From Oceanicella sp. SM1341 (GTDB lineage Bacteria > Pseudomonadota > Alphaproteobacteria > Rhodobacterales > Rhodobacteraceae): 64,000 nucleotides of DNA. The translations under genes were made by a program, and so were the position numbers. A model generated the notes under the pieces. It was not told the DNA's origin. It made no database searches and saw nothing but the letters and a program-made list of their open reading frames with translations. This document shows, piece by piece, positions 9,038 to 17,289 of this stretch. Numbering within the stretch: position 1 is the first letter of the stretch; each line of letters begins with the position of its first letter. The stretch lies in contig NZ_QRGC01000008.1 in assembly GCF_003448965.1 (NCBI RefSeq), positions 1 to 64,000 on the forward strand, written 5' to 3'.

Positions 9038-10633
9038 ATGGCTGATACCCTGTCGGCGGATGTCGTCGTCGTCGGATCCGGCATCTGCGGATCGCTCGCC
9101 GCCCGCAAGCTCGCCCGCGAGGGCGCCTCGGTGCTGATGCTCGAGGCCGGCCCCCGCATCCGGCGCGACGACATCGTGCGCGCCTTCCGCACCTCGCCGC
9201 GCAAGGGCGACCTCATCGCCCCCTACCCCTATTCCTCCCTCGCCCCGCACCCGGACTACCATCCCGAGGACAACGGCTACCTGCTCCAGCAGGGCCCCTA
9301 CCCCTACAAGCCGGAATACCTGCGCGTGGTGGGCGGCACCACCTGGCACTGGGCGGCGCAGGCCTGGCGCTACCTGCCCAACGATTTCCGCATCCGCAGC
9401 CTCTACGGCGTGGGGCGCGACTGGCCGATCTCATACGACGATCTCGAGCCCTACTACCACGAGGCCGAGGTGCTGATGGGTGTCTCGGGCCCGGTGAACA
9501 ACGGCTCGCCCCGCGCGAAGCCCTTCCCGATGGAGCCGGTGGCGCCTTCCTATCTCGAGCAGCGGCTGATGACCCGCCTCGCGCCCGAGTTCGAGGTGAT
9601 CACCAACACCACCGCGCGCAACAGCCGCGCCTATGACGGCCGCCCGGCCTGCTGCGGCAACAACAACTGCATGCCGATCTGCCCGATCGACGCGCAGTAC
9701 CACGGCGGGCTCGCCGCCGACGCGGCCGAGGCCGCGGGGGTCACGCTCATCCCCCAGGCGGTGGCCTACAAGCTCGAGCATGACGAGAGCGGCCGCATCA
9801 CCGCGGTGAACTACTACGACTGGGACAAGGTCTCGCACCGGGTCACGGCCGAGACCTTCATCCTGGCCGCGAACGCGATCGAGATCCCCCGGCTGCTGTT
9901 CCTGTCGGCCTCCGACCGCTTCCCCGACGGGCTCGCCAACTCCTCCGGCACCCTGGGGCGCAACCTGATGGACCACCCGTCGAGCTCGATCACCTTCAAC
10001 GTCGACGAGGATGTCTGGCCGGGCCGCGGGCCGCAGAGCCCCGCCTCGATCCAGAAGCTGCGCGACGGCGATTTCCGCTCCGAGCATGCGCCCTTCCGCA
10101 TCGATTTCTCCAACAGCTCGCGCGTGACCTCCATCACCGAGGATCTGATCAAGGCGGGTTATTTCGGTGCTGCGCTGGAGCGCGAGCTGCGCGCCCGCAC
10201 CGCGCGCGAGATCTCGGTGAAGAACGTGCTCGAGCAGCTCCCCGACCCGGACAACCGGGTGATGCTGGCCGATGAGAAGGACGCGCTCGGCCTGCCCAAG
10301 CCGCTGTTCTCCTACTCCTTCGACGATTACGTGCACCGCGGCATGGCCGCCTCGCGCACGGCGTTCGAGCGCATCGCCGAGCTGATGGGCGGCACCGACA
10401 TCCGCCACAGCCCCGAGGGGAAATACTCCAACAACCAGCACATCACCGGCACGCTCTCCATGGGCGCCGACCCCGCCGACAGCGTGACCGATGCCGTGGG
10501 CCGCGCGCATGACCACGAGAACCTCTACATGGCGAGCACCGGCGTGATGCCCACCGTGGCCACCTGCAACTCCACCCTCACCGGGGTCGCCCTGGCGCTG
10601 CGCAGCGCCGACGCGATCCTCGGTCGCGTGTGA
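9038..10633 (+). CDS. GMC-family FAD dehydrogenase, catalytic subunit of membrane-bound sugar dehydrogenase
   Basis: 531 residues. The FAD-binding Rossmann motif is VVVGSGICGSLAARKLA (about 9-25), followed by VVGGTTWHWAAQAWR and the C-terminal GMC motif MPTVATCNSTLTGVALALR. A Cys cluster CCGNNNCMPIC (Cys205, 206, 211, 215) matches the [3Fe-4S] site of FAD-glucose and fructose dehydrogenases, which passes electrons to the cytochrome subunit. There is no own signal; export should ride on the Tat small subunit. Substrate (glucose, sorbitol, fructose, gluconate or a cello-oligosaccharide) cannot be fixed from sequence. The cytochrome gene follows after 10 bp. Confidence 0.88.
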   Translation: MADTLSADVVVVGSGICGSLAARKLAREGASVLMLEAGPRIRRDDIVRAFRTSPRKGDLIAPYPYSSLAPHPDYHPEDNGYLLQQGPYPYKPEYLRVVGGTTWHWAAQAWRYLPNDFRIRSLYGVGRDWPISYDDLEPYYHEAEVLMGVSGPVNNGSPRAKPFPMEPVAPSYLEQRLMTRLAPEFEVITNTTARNSRAYDGRPACCGNNNCMPICPIDAQYHGGLAADAAEAAGVTLIPQAVAYKLEHDESGRITAVNYYDWDKVSHRVTAETFILAANAIEIPRLLFLSASDRFPDGLANSSGTLGRNLMDHPSSSITFNVDEDVWPGRGPQSPASIQKLRDGDFRSEHAPFRIDFSNSSRVTSITEDLIKAGYFGAALERELRARTAREISVKNVLEQLPDPDNRVMLADEKDALGLPKPLFSYSFDDYVHRGMAASRTAFERIAELMGGTDIRHSPEGKYSNNQHITGTLSMGADPADSVTDAVGRAHDHENLYMASTGVMPTVATCNSTLTGVALALRSADAILGRV

Positions 10634-10643
10634 GGGGGCGCCG

Positions 10644-11981
10644 ATGAAACCGCTCCTCAGCCTCGCCGCCCTGCTGCTCGCCGCCGCCCCCGCCCTCGCG
10701 CAGGAGAGCGCGCAGGTGGCGCGCGGCCGCTACCTCGCCACCGCCGCGGATTGCGGCGCCTGCCACACCGCGCCGGGGGGCCAGCCCTTCGCCGGCGGCC
10801 TGCCGATCGGCACGCCGCTGGGCGAGATCGTCTCGACCAACATCACGCCCTCGCAGGCGCATGGCATCGGCGGCTACAGCCTCGAGCAGTTCTCCCGCGC
10901 CCTGCGCGAGGGGGTGCGGGCCGACGGGGCGAACCTCTATCCCGCCATGCCCTACCCCTCCTACGCCGCGATGACCGACGAGGACGTGGCCGCCCTCTAC
11001 GCCTACCTGCAGGAGGCCGTGGACCCGGTGGAGGACAGCCCGCCCCCCACCGAGCTGCCCTTCCCCTTCTCGGTGCGCGCCTCGATGACGGGCTGGAACC
11101 TGCTGTTCCTCGACGATGACCGCTTCACCCCGGACCCGGGCCATGACGCGGCCTGGAACCGCGGCGCCTACATCGCCCGGGCGCTGGCGCATTGCTCCAC
11201 CTGCCACACGCCGCGCAACGCGCTGATGGCCGAGGATGGCACACGGGCGCTGGCCGGCGCCTCGCTGGGCACCTGGTACGCGCCCAACATCACCTCCGAC
11301 CCCGTGGCCGGCATCGGCGGCTGGAGCGCGGAGGCGCTCAAACGCTACCTCGCCACCGGCCATTCCGGGGAGGGCGCGCAGGCCGCGGGCCCGATGCTCG
11401 AGGCGATCGACAAGAGCCTGGGCAAGCTCACGCCCGGCGACATGGACGCGCTGGTGACCTGGCTGCGCGACGTGCCCCCGGTCTCCGAGGGCGCGGCGCC
11501 GGGACGGGTCGCGCAGGCCGCCCCCGCCTCGGCCGACCTCGCGCTGATGGCCGGCACCGCGCCCGAGGGCGCGCAGCTCTACGCCGACCATTGCGCCACC
11601 TGCCACCAGCCCACCGGCGCCGGCGGCAACGGCCTGCCGCCCCTGCTGCACAACGCCGCCCTGCTGCACCCCACTGCCGACAACGCGGCGATGGCGATGC
11701 TCGACGGGGTCTGGCCGGAGCACGGGCAGAGCATGCCCGCCTTCGCCGGGGTGATGGACGATGCCGAGATCGCGACGCTCACCAACTGGCTGTTCGCCGG
11801 TTTCGGCGATGCGGGCGTGCAGCTCGATGCCGCGCGGGTGGCCGAGCTGCGGGCCGGCGGCGCGCCCTCGCCGCTGATCGGCCTGGCGCGCACCGGGGTG
11901 GCGGTGGCCGGGGCGGTGATCCTGCTCGTCCTGCTCGGGCTGGCCTTCTGGCTGCTGCGCCGCGGCAGGCGTCGGGCCTGA
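10644..11981 (+). CDS. Triheme cytochrome c subunit of membrane-bound dehydrogenase
   Basis: 445 residues with a Sec signal (LLSLAALLLAAAPALAQ). Three haem c attachment sites are CGACH (Cys37-His41), CSTCH (about 182) and CATCH (about 316), followed by a C-terminal membrane anchor (VAGAVILLVLLGLAFWLL plus basic tail). This is the standard electron-transfer subunit that takes electrons from the flavoprotein and passes them to ubiquinone in the inner membrane. It closes the three-gene operon. The complete set means the cell can oxidise a sugar or polyol directly in the periplasm. Confidence 0.88.
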   Translation: MKPLLSLAALLLAAAPALAQESAQVARGRYLATAADCGACHTAPGGQPFAGGLPIGTPLGEIVSTNITPSQAHGIGGYSLEQFSRALREGVRADGANLYPAMPYPSYAAMTDEDVAALYAYLQEAVDPVEDSPPPTELPFPFSVRASMTGWNLLFLDDDRFTPDPGHDAAWNRGAYIARALAHCSTCHTPRNALMAEDGTRALAGASLGTWYAPNITSDPVAGIGGWSAEALKRYLATGHSGEGAQAAGPMLEAIDKSLGKLTPGDMDALVTWLRDVPPVSEGAAPGRVAQAAPASADLALMAGTAPEGAQLYADHCATCHQPTGAGGNGLPPLLHNAALLHPTADNAAMAMLDGVWPEHGQSMPAFAGVMDDAEIATLTNWLFAGFGDAGVQLDAARVAELRAGGAPSPLIGLARTGVAVAGAVILLVLLGLAFWLLRRGRRRA

Positions 11982-12054
11982 CGCCCGGGCCCCGGACCGC
12001 CGGCTGCCCTTCCGGGGGGGCCGGCGGGGCAGCCCCCCCCGGGCGTGCCGACGG

Positions 12055-12205
12055 GTCCGGCCCTCCGGGGCGTGCGATGCGTCCGCCCCTCCGGGGAATC
12101 GGCGGTTCCGCCCCTTCGGGGGGGCGCTGGTTCCGCCGCTTCGGGGTGTCGGTAGTTCCGCCCCTTCGGGGCGTGCGAAGCTTCCGCCCCTTCGGGGCGA
12201 GGCCG
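12055..12205 (+). repeat. Six-unit tandem array of about 25 bp hairpin-forming repeats
   Basis: Six units of 24-27 bp start at 12055, 12081, 12105, 12130, 12155 and 12182, with the form GTTCCGCCCCTTCGGGG plus 8-10 variable bases. Each unit can form CGCCCC-TTC-GGGGCG or a shorter stem. The array lies 75 bp after the cytochrome gene and 376 bp before the second GH9 gene. It may stop transcription from the dehydrogenase operon. No spacers of CRISPR type are present. Confidence 0.7.
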
Positions 12206-12315
12206 AATTCTCCTTCCGACTGAACCGGCAGTCCCCCGCTGCGCGCGAGGCGTGCAGCGGGGTGGATTTTCGCCGTCGGGGGGGGGGTTCCGGCCCCGTC
12301 GTGCCCGGTCGTGCA

Positions 12316-12357
12316 TTGACAGTTCCGTCCCGCTTGCGCAATTTCGGCAGTGCACAA
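12316..12357 (+). promoter_or_regulatory. Putative promoter/operator region of second GH9 gene
   Basis: TTGACA at 12316-12321 resembles a -35 box, in a locally AT-richer stretch. GCAGTGCACAA at 12347-12357 is identical to a site at 7811-7821 upstream of the other GH9 gene and has a GTGCAC palindromic core. No confident -10 box. The remaining sequence to 12580 shows only the SD (AGGAGGG) before the ATG. Confidence 0.35.
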
Positions 12358-12580
12358 TATCGATCATTTCAGACCATGACCCGCCGCATTGAGGGCGGAC
12401 CAGCACCCGTAAATCGCCGCATTTCCGGCATAAACCGTACCAGAGCCACCATTGATCAGAACATGTGACGCGCCCGCGCGACAGGGGATTGCCTCGATGA
12501 CTTCGTATTCCGGCCGCCACGCGGCCCGCCCGGCCACCCGCGCCGGCGCTTCCGCCCCCACCGGCCAGGAGGGCTGAACC

Positions 12581-14932
12581 ATGGCCGCAAGCACCGCATC
12601 GCTGAGCTTCGGGCGTATCGACAGCTGGTCCTCCGGCTTCGTGGCCTATGGCGCCTTCACCGCGCTGGAACCCCTGGAGAGCTGGTCCTTCGTGATCGAG
12701 ACCAGCGCCACGATTTCCGATATCTGGAACGCCCGGGTCACCGCGCACAGCGGCACCCGCTACACCATCTCCTCCGAGAGCTGGAACGCCGTGCTCGGCC
12801 GCGGCGAGACGGTGGAGTTCGGCTTCCAGTCCGAGGGGCCGCAGGCCGGTTTCGACGTGGTGAGCGTGAATGGCACCCCCTGGGACGACACGCCGCCGCC
12901 CGAGGCGCTGCCGGAGGTGAGCATCGCCCGCGCCAAGGCCTTCGAGGACGCGGGCGAGGCACGCATGCGCCTCACCCTCTCCGAGGCGGCCGACCATGAC
13001 GTGACGGTGAAATGGGCCTTCGGCCGCGGCACGGCGGACGACGCCGACCACGGCCGCCCCGGCACCCGCCTGGTCACCTTCCGCGCCGGCGAGACCGAGG
13101 CCTGGATCACCATCCCCCTCGTGGACGACAACCTGAAGGAGGGCGACGAGCGGCTCTGGGTGAAGCTGGTGGAGGCCGAGGGCGCCGATATCGGCCGCGA
13201 AAAGGCCCCCCTGCGCATCATCGACGACGACCTGCCCTCGGTGAAGCTCGTCAACACCACCGCGCTGGAGGAGGATGGCACGGCGCGCATGCGCGTCGTG
13301 CTCTCCGGCCCGGCGGAGGAGGACGTGGTGGTGCGCTGGAAGGTCACCAGCCGCGGCACCGCCGATGACGATGACCATTCCATGGGCCACACCACGCGCA
13401 GCCTCACAATCAAGGCCGGGCAGACCGAGGGCTTCATCCGCATCAACCTGGTGGATGACGCGGTGGCCGAGCCGGCGGAGACGCTGAAGGTGAAGATCCT
13501 CTCGGCCGGGGATCTCGGCCTCGCCAAGCCCTGGGGCACGCTCACCATCGAGGACGGCGATGCCGTGGAGCATGACGGCACGCCCTTCGGCGGGGCGGAC
13601 TACGCCGAGGCGCTCTCGCTCTCCATGCAGTTCTACTACGCGCAGTACTCGGGCGACCTGCCCGACGACTTCCCGCTCGACTGGCGCGGCGACAGCGCGC
13701 TCACCGACGGCGCCGACGTGGGCCGCGACCTCTCGGGGGGCTGGTACGACGCGGGCGACCACGTGAAGTTCGGCCTGCCCATGGCCTCCTCCGCCACGCT
13801 GCTTGCCTGGGGCGCCTCCGACTATGCCGAGGGCTACAAGGCCTCGGGCAGCTACGACGACATCCTCACCCATCTCGAATGGGTGACCGACTATTTCCTG
13901 CGCGCCTACGACGACAAGGGCACCGCCCGCCTCTCCGACGACGTGTTTTACGCCCAGGTGGGCAATGGCGGGACCGACCACGCGTACTGGGGCGCGCCGG
14001 AGGACATGAGCATGGCCCGGCCCGCCTATGCGGTGACGGCGCAGACCCCCGGCACCGAGGTGACCGCCGAGACCGCCGCGGCACTGGCCGCATCCTCGAT
14101 CGTGTTCCGCGAGGCGGGGCGCGCCGGCTATGCCAACGAGCTGCTGGCCGCGGCGGAGAAGCTCTTCGCCTTCTCCGAGGCCTATCAGGGCACCTACACC
14201 AACGCGGTGCCGGACGCGGCGAGCTACTACAATTCCTGGAGCGGCTACCAGGACGAGCTGGCCTGGAGCGCGGCCTGGCTGCACCGCGCCACCGGCGACG
14301 CGGAGTACCTCGCCAAGGCGCAGGGCTGGTACAGCCCCTCGGGCACCAGCTGGGGCCTGTCCTGGGACAACAAGTCGATGGGCACGGCGACGCTGCTGGC
14401 CGGCGAACCCGGCGGCAGCAGCTACTACGCCGATCTCGGCCAGCACCTCGATCACTGGATGAACAGCCTCGCCCGCACCCCGGGCACGGAGACGAACGAG
14501 GGCCTGGCCTGGCTCGACGCATGGGGGGCGAACCGCTACGCCGCCAACACCGCCTTCCTCGCGCTCGAATACGCCGGGCTCACCGAGGCGCGGGGCGGGG
14601 CGCAGGCGCGGGTGGACGCGGTGCTCGACTTCGCCTCCGACCAGCTCGACTACATGCTGGGCGACAACCCGGACGGGCAGAGCTATGTCGTGGGCTTCGG
14701 CGACGACTACCCGCTGAACCCGCACCATCGCGCCGCCTCGGGCACCACCAACATCTCCGACCCGGCGCCGAACGCGCACACGCTCTACGGCGCGCTGGTG
14801 GGCGGGCCCGACGTGAACGGCACCTACACCGATGCCCGCACCGACTACGTGGCCAACGAGGTGGCGACGGATTACAACGCCGGCTTCTCCGGAGCGCTGG
14901 CCGGCCTGCTGGTGGAGCTGGACCTGATCTGA
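12581..14932 (+). CDS. GH9 endoglucanase-like protein, CBM2-like + Calx-beta x2 + GH9
   Basis: 783 residues. About 1-100: CBM2-like module (IDSWSSGFVAYG, SESWNAVLG). About 110-320: two Calx-beta repeats (IIDDD, IEDGD). About 335-783: GH9 domain with GGWYDAGDHVKFG (Asp390 and Asp393), GDNPDGQSYVVGFG, NPHHRAASGT and NEVATDYNAGF (general acid Glu760). It should hydrolyse cellulose or related beta-glucan. Like its paralog at 4778-7510 it has no signal peptide and no cysteine. ATG at 12581 is preceded by a strong SD (AGGAGG). The catalytic halves of the two proteins are nearly colinear; the paralog carries one extra CBM2-like module before the catalytic domain. Confidence 0.88.
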   Translation: MAASTASLSFGRIDSWSSGFVAYGAFTALEPLESWSFVIETSATISDIWNARVTAHSGTRYTISSESWNAVLGRGETVEFGFQSEGPQAGFDVVSVNGTPWDDTPPPEALPEVSIARAKAFEDAGEARMRLTLSEAADHDVTVKWAFGRGTADDADHGRPGTRLVTFRAGETEAWITIPLVDDNLKEGDERLWVKLVEAEGADIGREKAPLRIIDDDLPSVKLVNTTALEEDGTARMRVVLSGPAEEDVVVRWKVTSRGTADDDDHSMGHTTRSLTIKAGQTEGFIRINLVDDAVAEPAETLKVKILSAGDLGLAKPWGTLTIEDGDAVEHDGTPFGGADYAEALSLSMQFYYAQYSGDLPDDFPLDWRGDSALTDGADVGRDLSGGWYDAGDHVKFGLPMASSATLLAWGASDYAEGYKASGSYDDILTHLEWVTDYFLRAYDDKGTARLSDDVFYAQVGNGGTDHAYWGAPEDMSMARPAYAVTAQTPGTEVTAETAAALAASSIVFREAGRAGYANELLAAAEKLFAFSEAYQGTYTNAVPDAASYYNSWSGYQDELAWSAAWLHRATGDAEYLAKAQGWYSPSGTSWGLSWDNKSMGTATLLAGEPGGSSYYADLGQHLDHWMNSLARTPGTETNEGLAWLDAWGANRYAANTAFLALEYAGLTEARGGAQARVDAVLDFASDQLDYMLGDNPDGQSYVVGFGDDYPLNPHHRAASGTTNISDPAPNAHTLYGALVGGPDVNGTYTDARTDYVANEVATDYNAGFSGALAGLLVELDLI

Positions 14933-14935
14933 GCC

Positions 14936-15160
14936 ACGGCCGGGCCGCCGGGCCCCCCGGCAGACCGGCCCGCCATCGCCGTCCATCCGCGCGGCGCACG
15001 GGCCGCGAGGGGCACCTGCGGTGGCTCCGGCGGAGCGACCCTCCCCGCCCGGGCGACCAGCCCGGGCCGCGCCCGACCCTCCCCCCGGGAGGGCGCGATG
15101 GCGATGCCGCCAGCCGCACAATCCCGGTTCGGGGCTTTCACGATAAACCGCTGACCACAG
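14936..15160 (-). repeat. Conserved 3' flank of GH9 gene, copy 2
   Basis: Reverse-complement match to 4541-4777, with the same ordered landmarks (CCGTCCATCCGCGCGGCGCAC, CCCGACCCTCCCCCCGGGAG, CGCGATGGCGATGCCG, CGGGGCTTTCACG). It begins within a few bases of the GH9 stop codon. Because the non-coding part is conserved along with the gene, it may be a functional 3' element or simply a recent duplication. Confidence 0.7.
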
Positions 15161-15261
15161 GCGCGGCTCGCGCCCACCCAGGGTCGGGCGCGGCCCTTCG
15201 CACCCTTCGGAGGCGGTGCGAAGCCGGGCCTTGCCGCAGGCACCCGGCCGTACCGCGGGCA

Positions 15262-15336
15262 CCTTCCCCTCGGGGGGCATCGAGCCCCCGCTCGGGGAAC
15301 GATCCCGCTGTCGCGGGACGGGCGCGGGGCGCAGAG
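15262..15336 (+). repeat. REP-like dispersed element, copy 1
   Basis: Two adjacent hairpins: GGGGGC-ATCGA-GCCCCC, then TCCCGC-TGTC-GCGGGA, separated by GCTCGGGGAACGA. A near-identical element in the same orientation lies at 62064-62140. This copy sits between the second GH9 gene and the Nudix gene. Confidence 0.7.
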
Positions 15337-15401
15337 GGCGTTTCCCTTCGCCGCGCGGCGTGCGACTGTGCGCCGGCCACCCCTGCCACAGGAGCCCTGC
15401 C

Positions 15402-15839
15402 ATGCCGCCCGCCTCTCCCCCGCCGCCCGAACGCCCGGTTCCGGCGGTGCTCGCCGTGGTGCTGCGCGGCACTGAGGTGCTGCTGGTGCGGCGGGCCAAC
15501 CCGCCCGATGCCGGGCTCTGGGGCTTTCCCGGCGGCAAGGTGGACGCGGGCGAGACGCTGCACGCCGCCGCCCTGCGCGAGCTCGGCGAGGAGACCGGCC
15601 TTGCCGCCGAGGCCCGCCACGTGCTCACCGCGCTCGACGTGATCGAGCATGACGCGGCGGGCGTGCTGCGTTGGCACTACGTGCTTGTGGCGGTGCTGTG
15701 CCGCTGGCGCGCGGGCGAGCCGCTGGCCGCCGACGATGCGCTGGAGGCGCGCTGGGTGCCGCTGGCGGAGCTGGACGCGCCGGGGCTGGCGCTCAGCGCC
15801 GACGTGGCCCGGGTGGCGCGGCTCGCCGCCGGCGCCTGA
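15402..15839 (+). CDS. Nudix hydrolase (ADP-ribose pyrophosphatase/MutT type)
   Basis: 145 residues. The Nudix box is intact: GKVDAGETLHAAALRELGEE followed by TGL, fitting GX5EX7REUXEEXGU. WGFPGG before it and WVPLAELDAPG near the C-terminus are usual for small MutT/ADP-ribose-type Nudix enzymes. It hydrolyses a nucleoside diphosphate linked to some moiety; the exact substrate cannot be assigned. Start is the ATG at 15402 with GGAG nine bases upstream. The pyridoxal kinase gene follows 86 bp downstream, suggesting loose co-transcription. Confidence 0.85.
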   Translation: MPPASPPPPERPVPAVLAVVLRGTEVLLVRRANPPDAGLWGFPGGKVDAGETLHAAALRELGEETGLAAEARHVLTALDVIEHDAAGVLRWHYVLVAVLCRWRAGEPLAADDALEARWVPLAELDAPGLALSADVARVARLAAGA

Positions 15840-15925
15840 GCCCCCTTTTCCCCGCCGCCATTCCCTGCCAAACGGGAGACGCCGGGAGAGGCCCGGCCCA
15901 GACCCCCAGCCGCCGGAGCGCCCGG

Positions 15926-16765
15926 ATGACCAGACCGCCCCTCGTGATCTCGATCCAGAGCCAGGTCGTGCATGGCCATGTCGGCAACTCGGCGGCGCTG
16001 TTCCCGATGCAGGCGGCGGGGCTGGAGGTGGCGGCCATCCCCACGGTGATCTTCTCCAACACGCCCGACTACCCCACCCTGCGCGGCCGTGCCCTGCCGG
16101 CGGATTTCTTCGCCGACCTGCTGCTGGGCGCGCGCGAGCGCGGGCTGCCGGGGCGGGCGCGCTACATCCTGAGCGGCTATATCGGCTCGGAGGAGGTGGC
16201 GCGGCTGACGGCCGAATTCGTGGCCCGCGCCAAGGCCGAGAACCCCGGCCTCACCTACATCTGCGACCCGGTGATGGGCGACAGCGGCCCGGGGCTCTAC
16301 GTGCCGGAGGCCATCGCCGGGGTGATGCGCGAGCGGCTCCTGCCGCTCGCCGACATCGCGACGCCGAACCAGTTCGAGCTCGCCCATCTCACCGGCGCGC
16401 CGGTGGACGACCTCGCGGCGCTCGCCGCGGCGGCGGCCCGGCTGCGCCTCGCCCCCGGCGGGCGGCTGGTGGCCACCGGCTGCGTGCTGGCCGAGACCGG
16501 GCCGGGCCTGCTGGAAAGCGTGATCGCCGGCCCCGGCGGGCTGGAGCGCCACCCTACGCCGCGCCTGCCGGTGGCGCTGCCGGGCACGGGCGACCTCTAT
16601 GCCGGGCTGATGGTGGCGGGCCTTGGCCGGGGGGCGAGCCTCGGGGCGGCGGTGGACCGGGCCCAGGCCCTCACGGCACTCGCGCTGGAGCGCGCCCGCA
16701 GCCTCGGCGCCGCCGAGGTGGTGCTGAGCGACCCCGGGTTTCGCGCGGCGCTGCTGGGCGAGTGA
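15926..16765 (+). CDS. pdxY: Pyridoxal kinase
   Basis: 279 residues, usual for PdxY. It begins with the family hallmark VISIQSQVVHGHVGNSAALFPMQ and has CDPVMGDSGPGLYVPE and the ribokinase-fold anion-hole motif LPGTGDLYAGL with the catalytic Asp. It phosphorylates pyridoxal in the vitamin B6 salvage route, in the cytoplasm. Start is the ATG at 15926 with CCGGAGCG upstream. A long GC hairpin follows the stop codon. Confidence 0.9.
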   Translation: MTRPPLVISIQSQVVHGHVGNSAALFPMQAAGLEVAAIPTVIFSNTPDYPTLRGRALPADFFADLLLGARERGLPGRARYILSGYIGSEEVARLTAEFVARAKAENPGLTYICDPVMGDSGPGLYVPEAIAGVMRERLLPLADIATPNQFELAHLTGAPVDDLAALAAAAARLRLAPGGRLVATGCVLAETGPGLLESVIAGPGGLERHPTPRLPVALPGTGDLYAGLMVAGLGRGASLGAAVDRAQALTALALERARSLGAAEVVLSDPGFRAALLGE

Positions 16766-16782
16766 GTGGCGGCCGCCCACCC

Positions 16783-16828
16783 GCCGCTGCCGGACGCGGT
16801 ATCCGGGGATGCAATCCCCGGCAGCGGC
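16783..16828 (+). terminator. Hairpin downstream of pdxY
   Basis: GCCGCTGCCGG (16783-16793) pairs with CCGGCAGCGGC (16818-16828), with an inner CCGGGGA/TCCCCGG stem. There is no U-run, so it is either a Rho-assisted terminator or an mRNA 3' stabiliser. The following 460 bp up to 17289 contain no gene I can support. Confidence 0.55.
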
Positions 16829-17289
16829 CATGCCTGTCCGTCGGCGGTCGAGCCGGACGCCGAAGGGAACGATGCCTGGAGCGCGATCCCCGACGCGGCG
16901 CGAACCCCGGGTCTCGCGGATGTTGCCGACAGGCCCGGGGTGAAGTGCCGGGCACTCCGGCAGCGCGGGATGTCCCTCCTGGTCGCGGTGGTCTCACCCG
17001 CATCGACGGGGTGGTCGAAGCGGTACTGCCGGCATCCGGGCCGGGGAAGGGGCAGCGCCCGCGCCTCGGCCCGGAAATGGTTTCGCGCGGGCCTCGCTGC
17101 CGGCAACGCAAGGTCGACCATGGGTGAGATCGACCCCGCCACGCTCGAACGAGCGCCTCGCCCCGAGCGTGAGGAGCCTGTTGCGCGTCATCCTTGAAAG
17201 GGGCCGGCCGATGCCGTCTGCAGAGGGGGCCCGGACCATGCCCGGACCGGGGCAATTCCCCCCGGAGCCGCCGGCAGCCCGAGATGCCC

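Noticed and set aside
12055-12205. CRISPR array
   Set aside because: Repeat units are contiguous, imperfect and hairpin-only, with no unique spacers of constant length and no cas genes.
11579-15628. Very long open frame on the minus strand opposite the GH9 gene
   Set aside because: Typical high-GC antisense shadow: Arg/Gly/Ala/Val-rich repeats, no domain; the plus-strand GH9 domains are unmistakable.
16766-17197. Small open frame after pdxY
   Set aside because: No SD, low-complexity composition, begins directly on the terminator-like hairpin; no domain.
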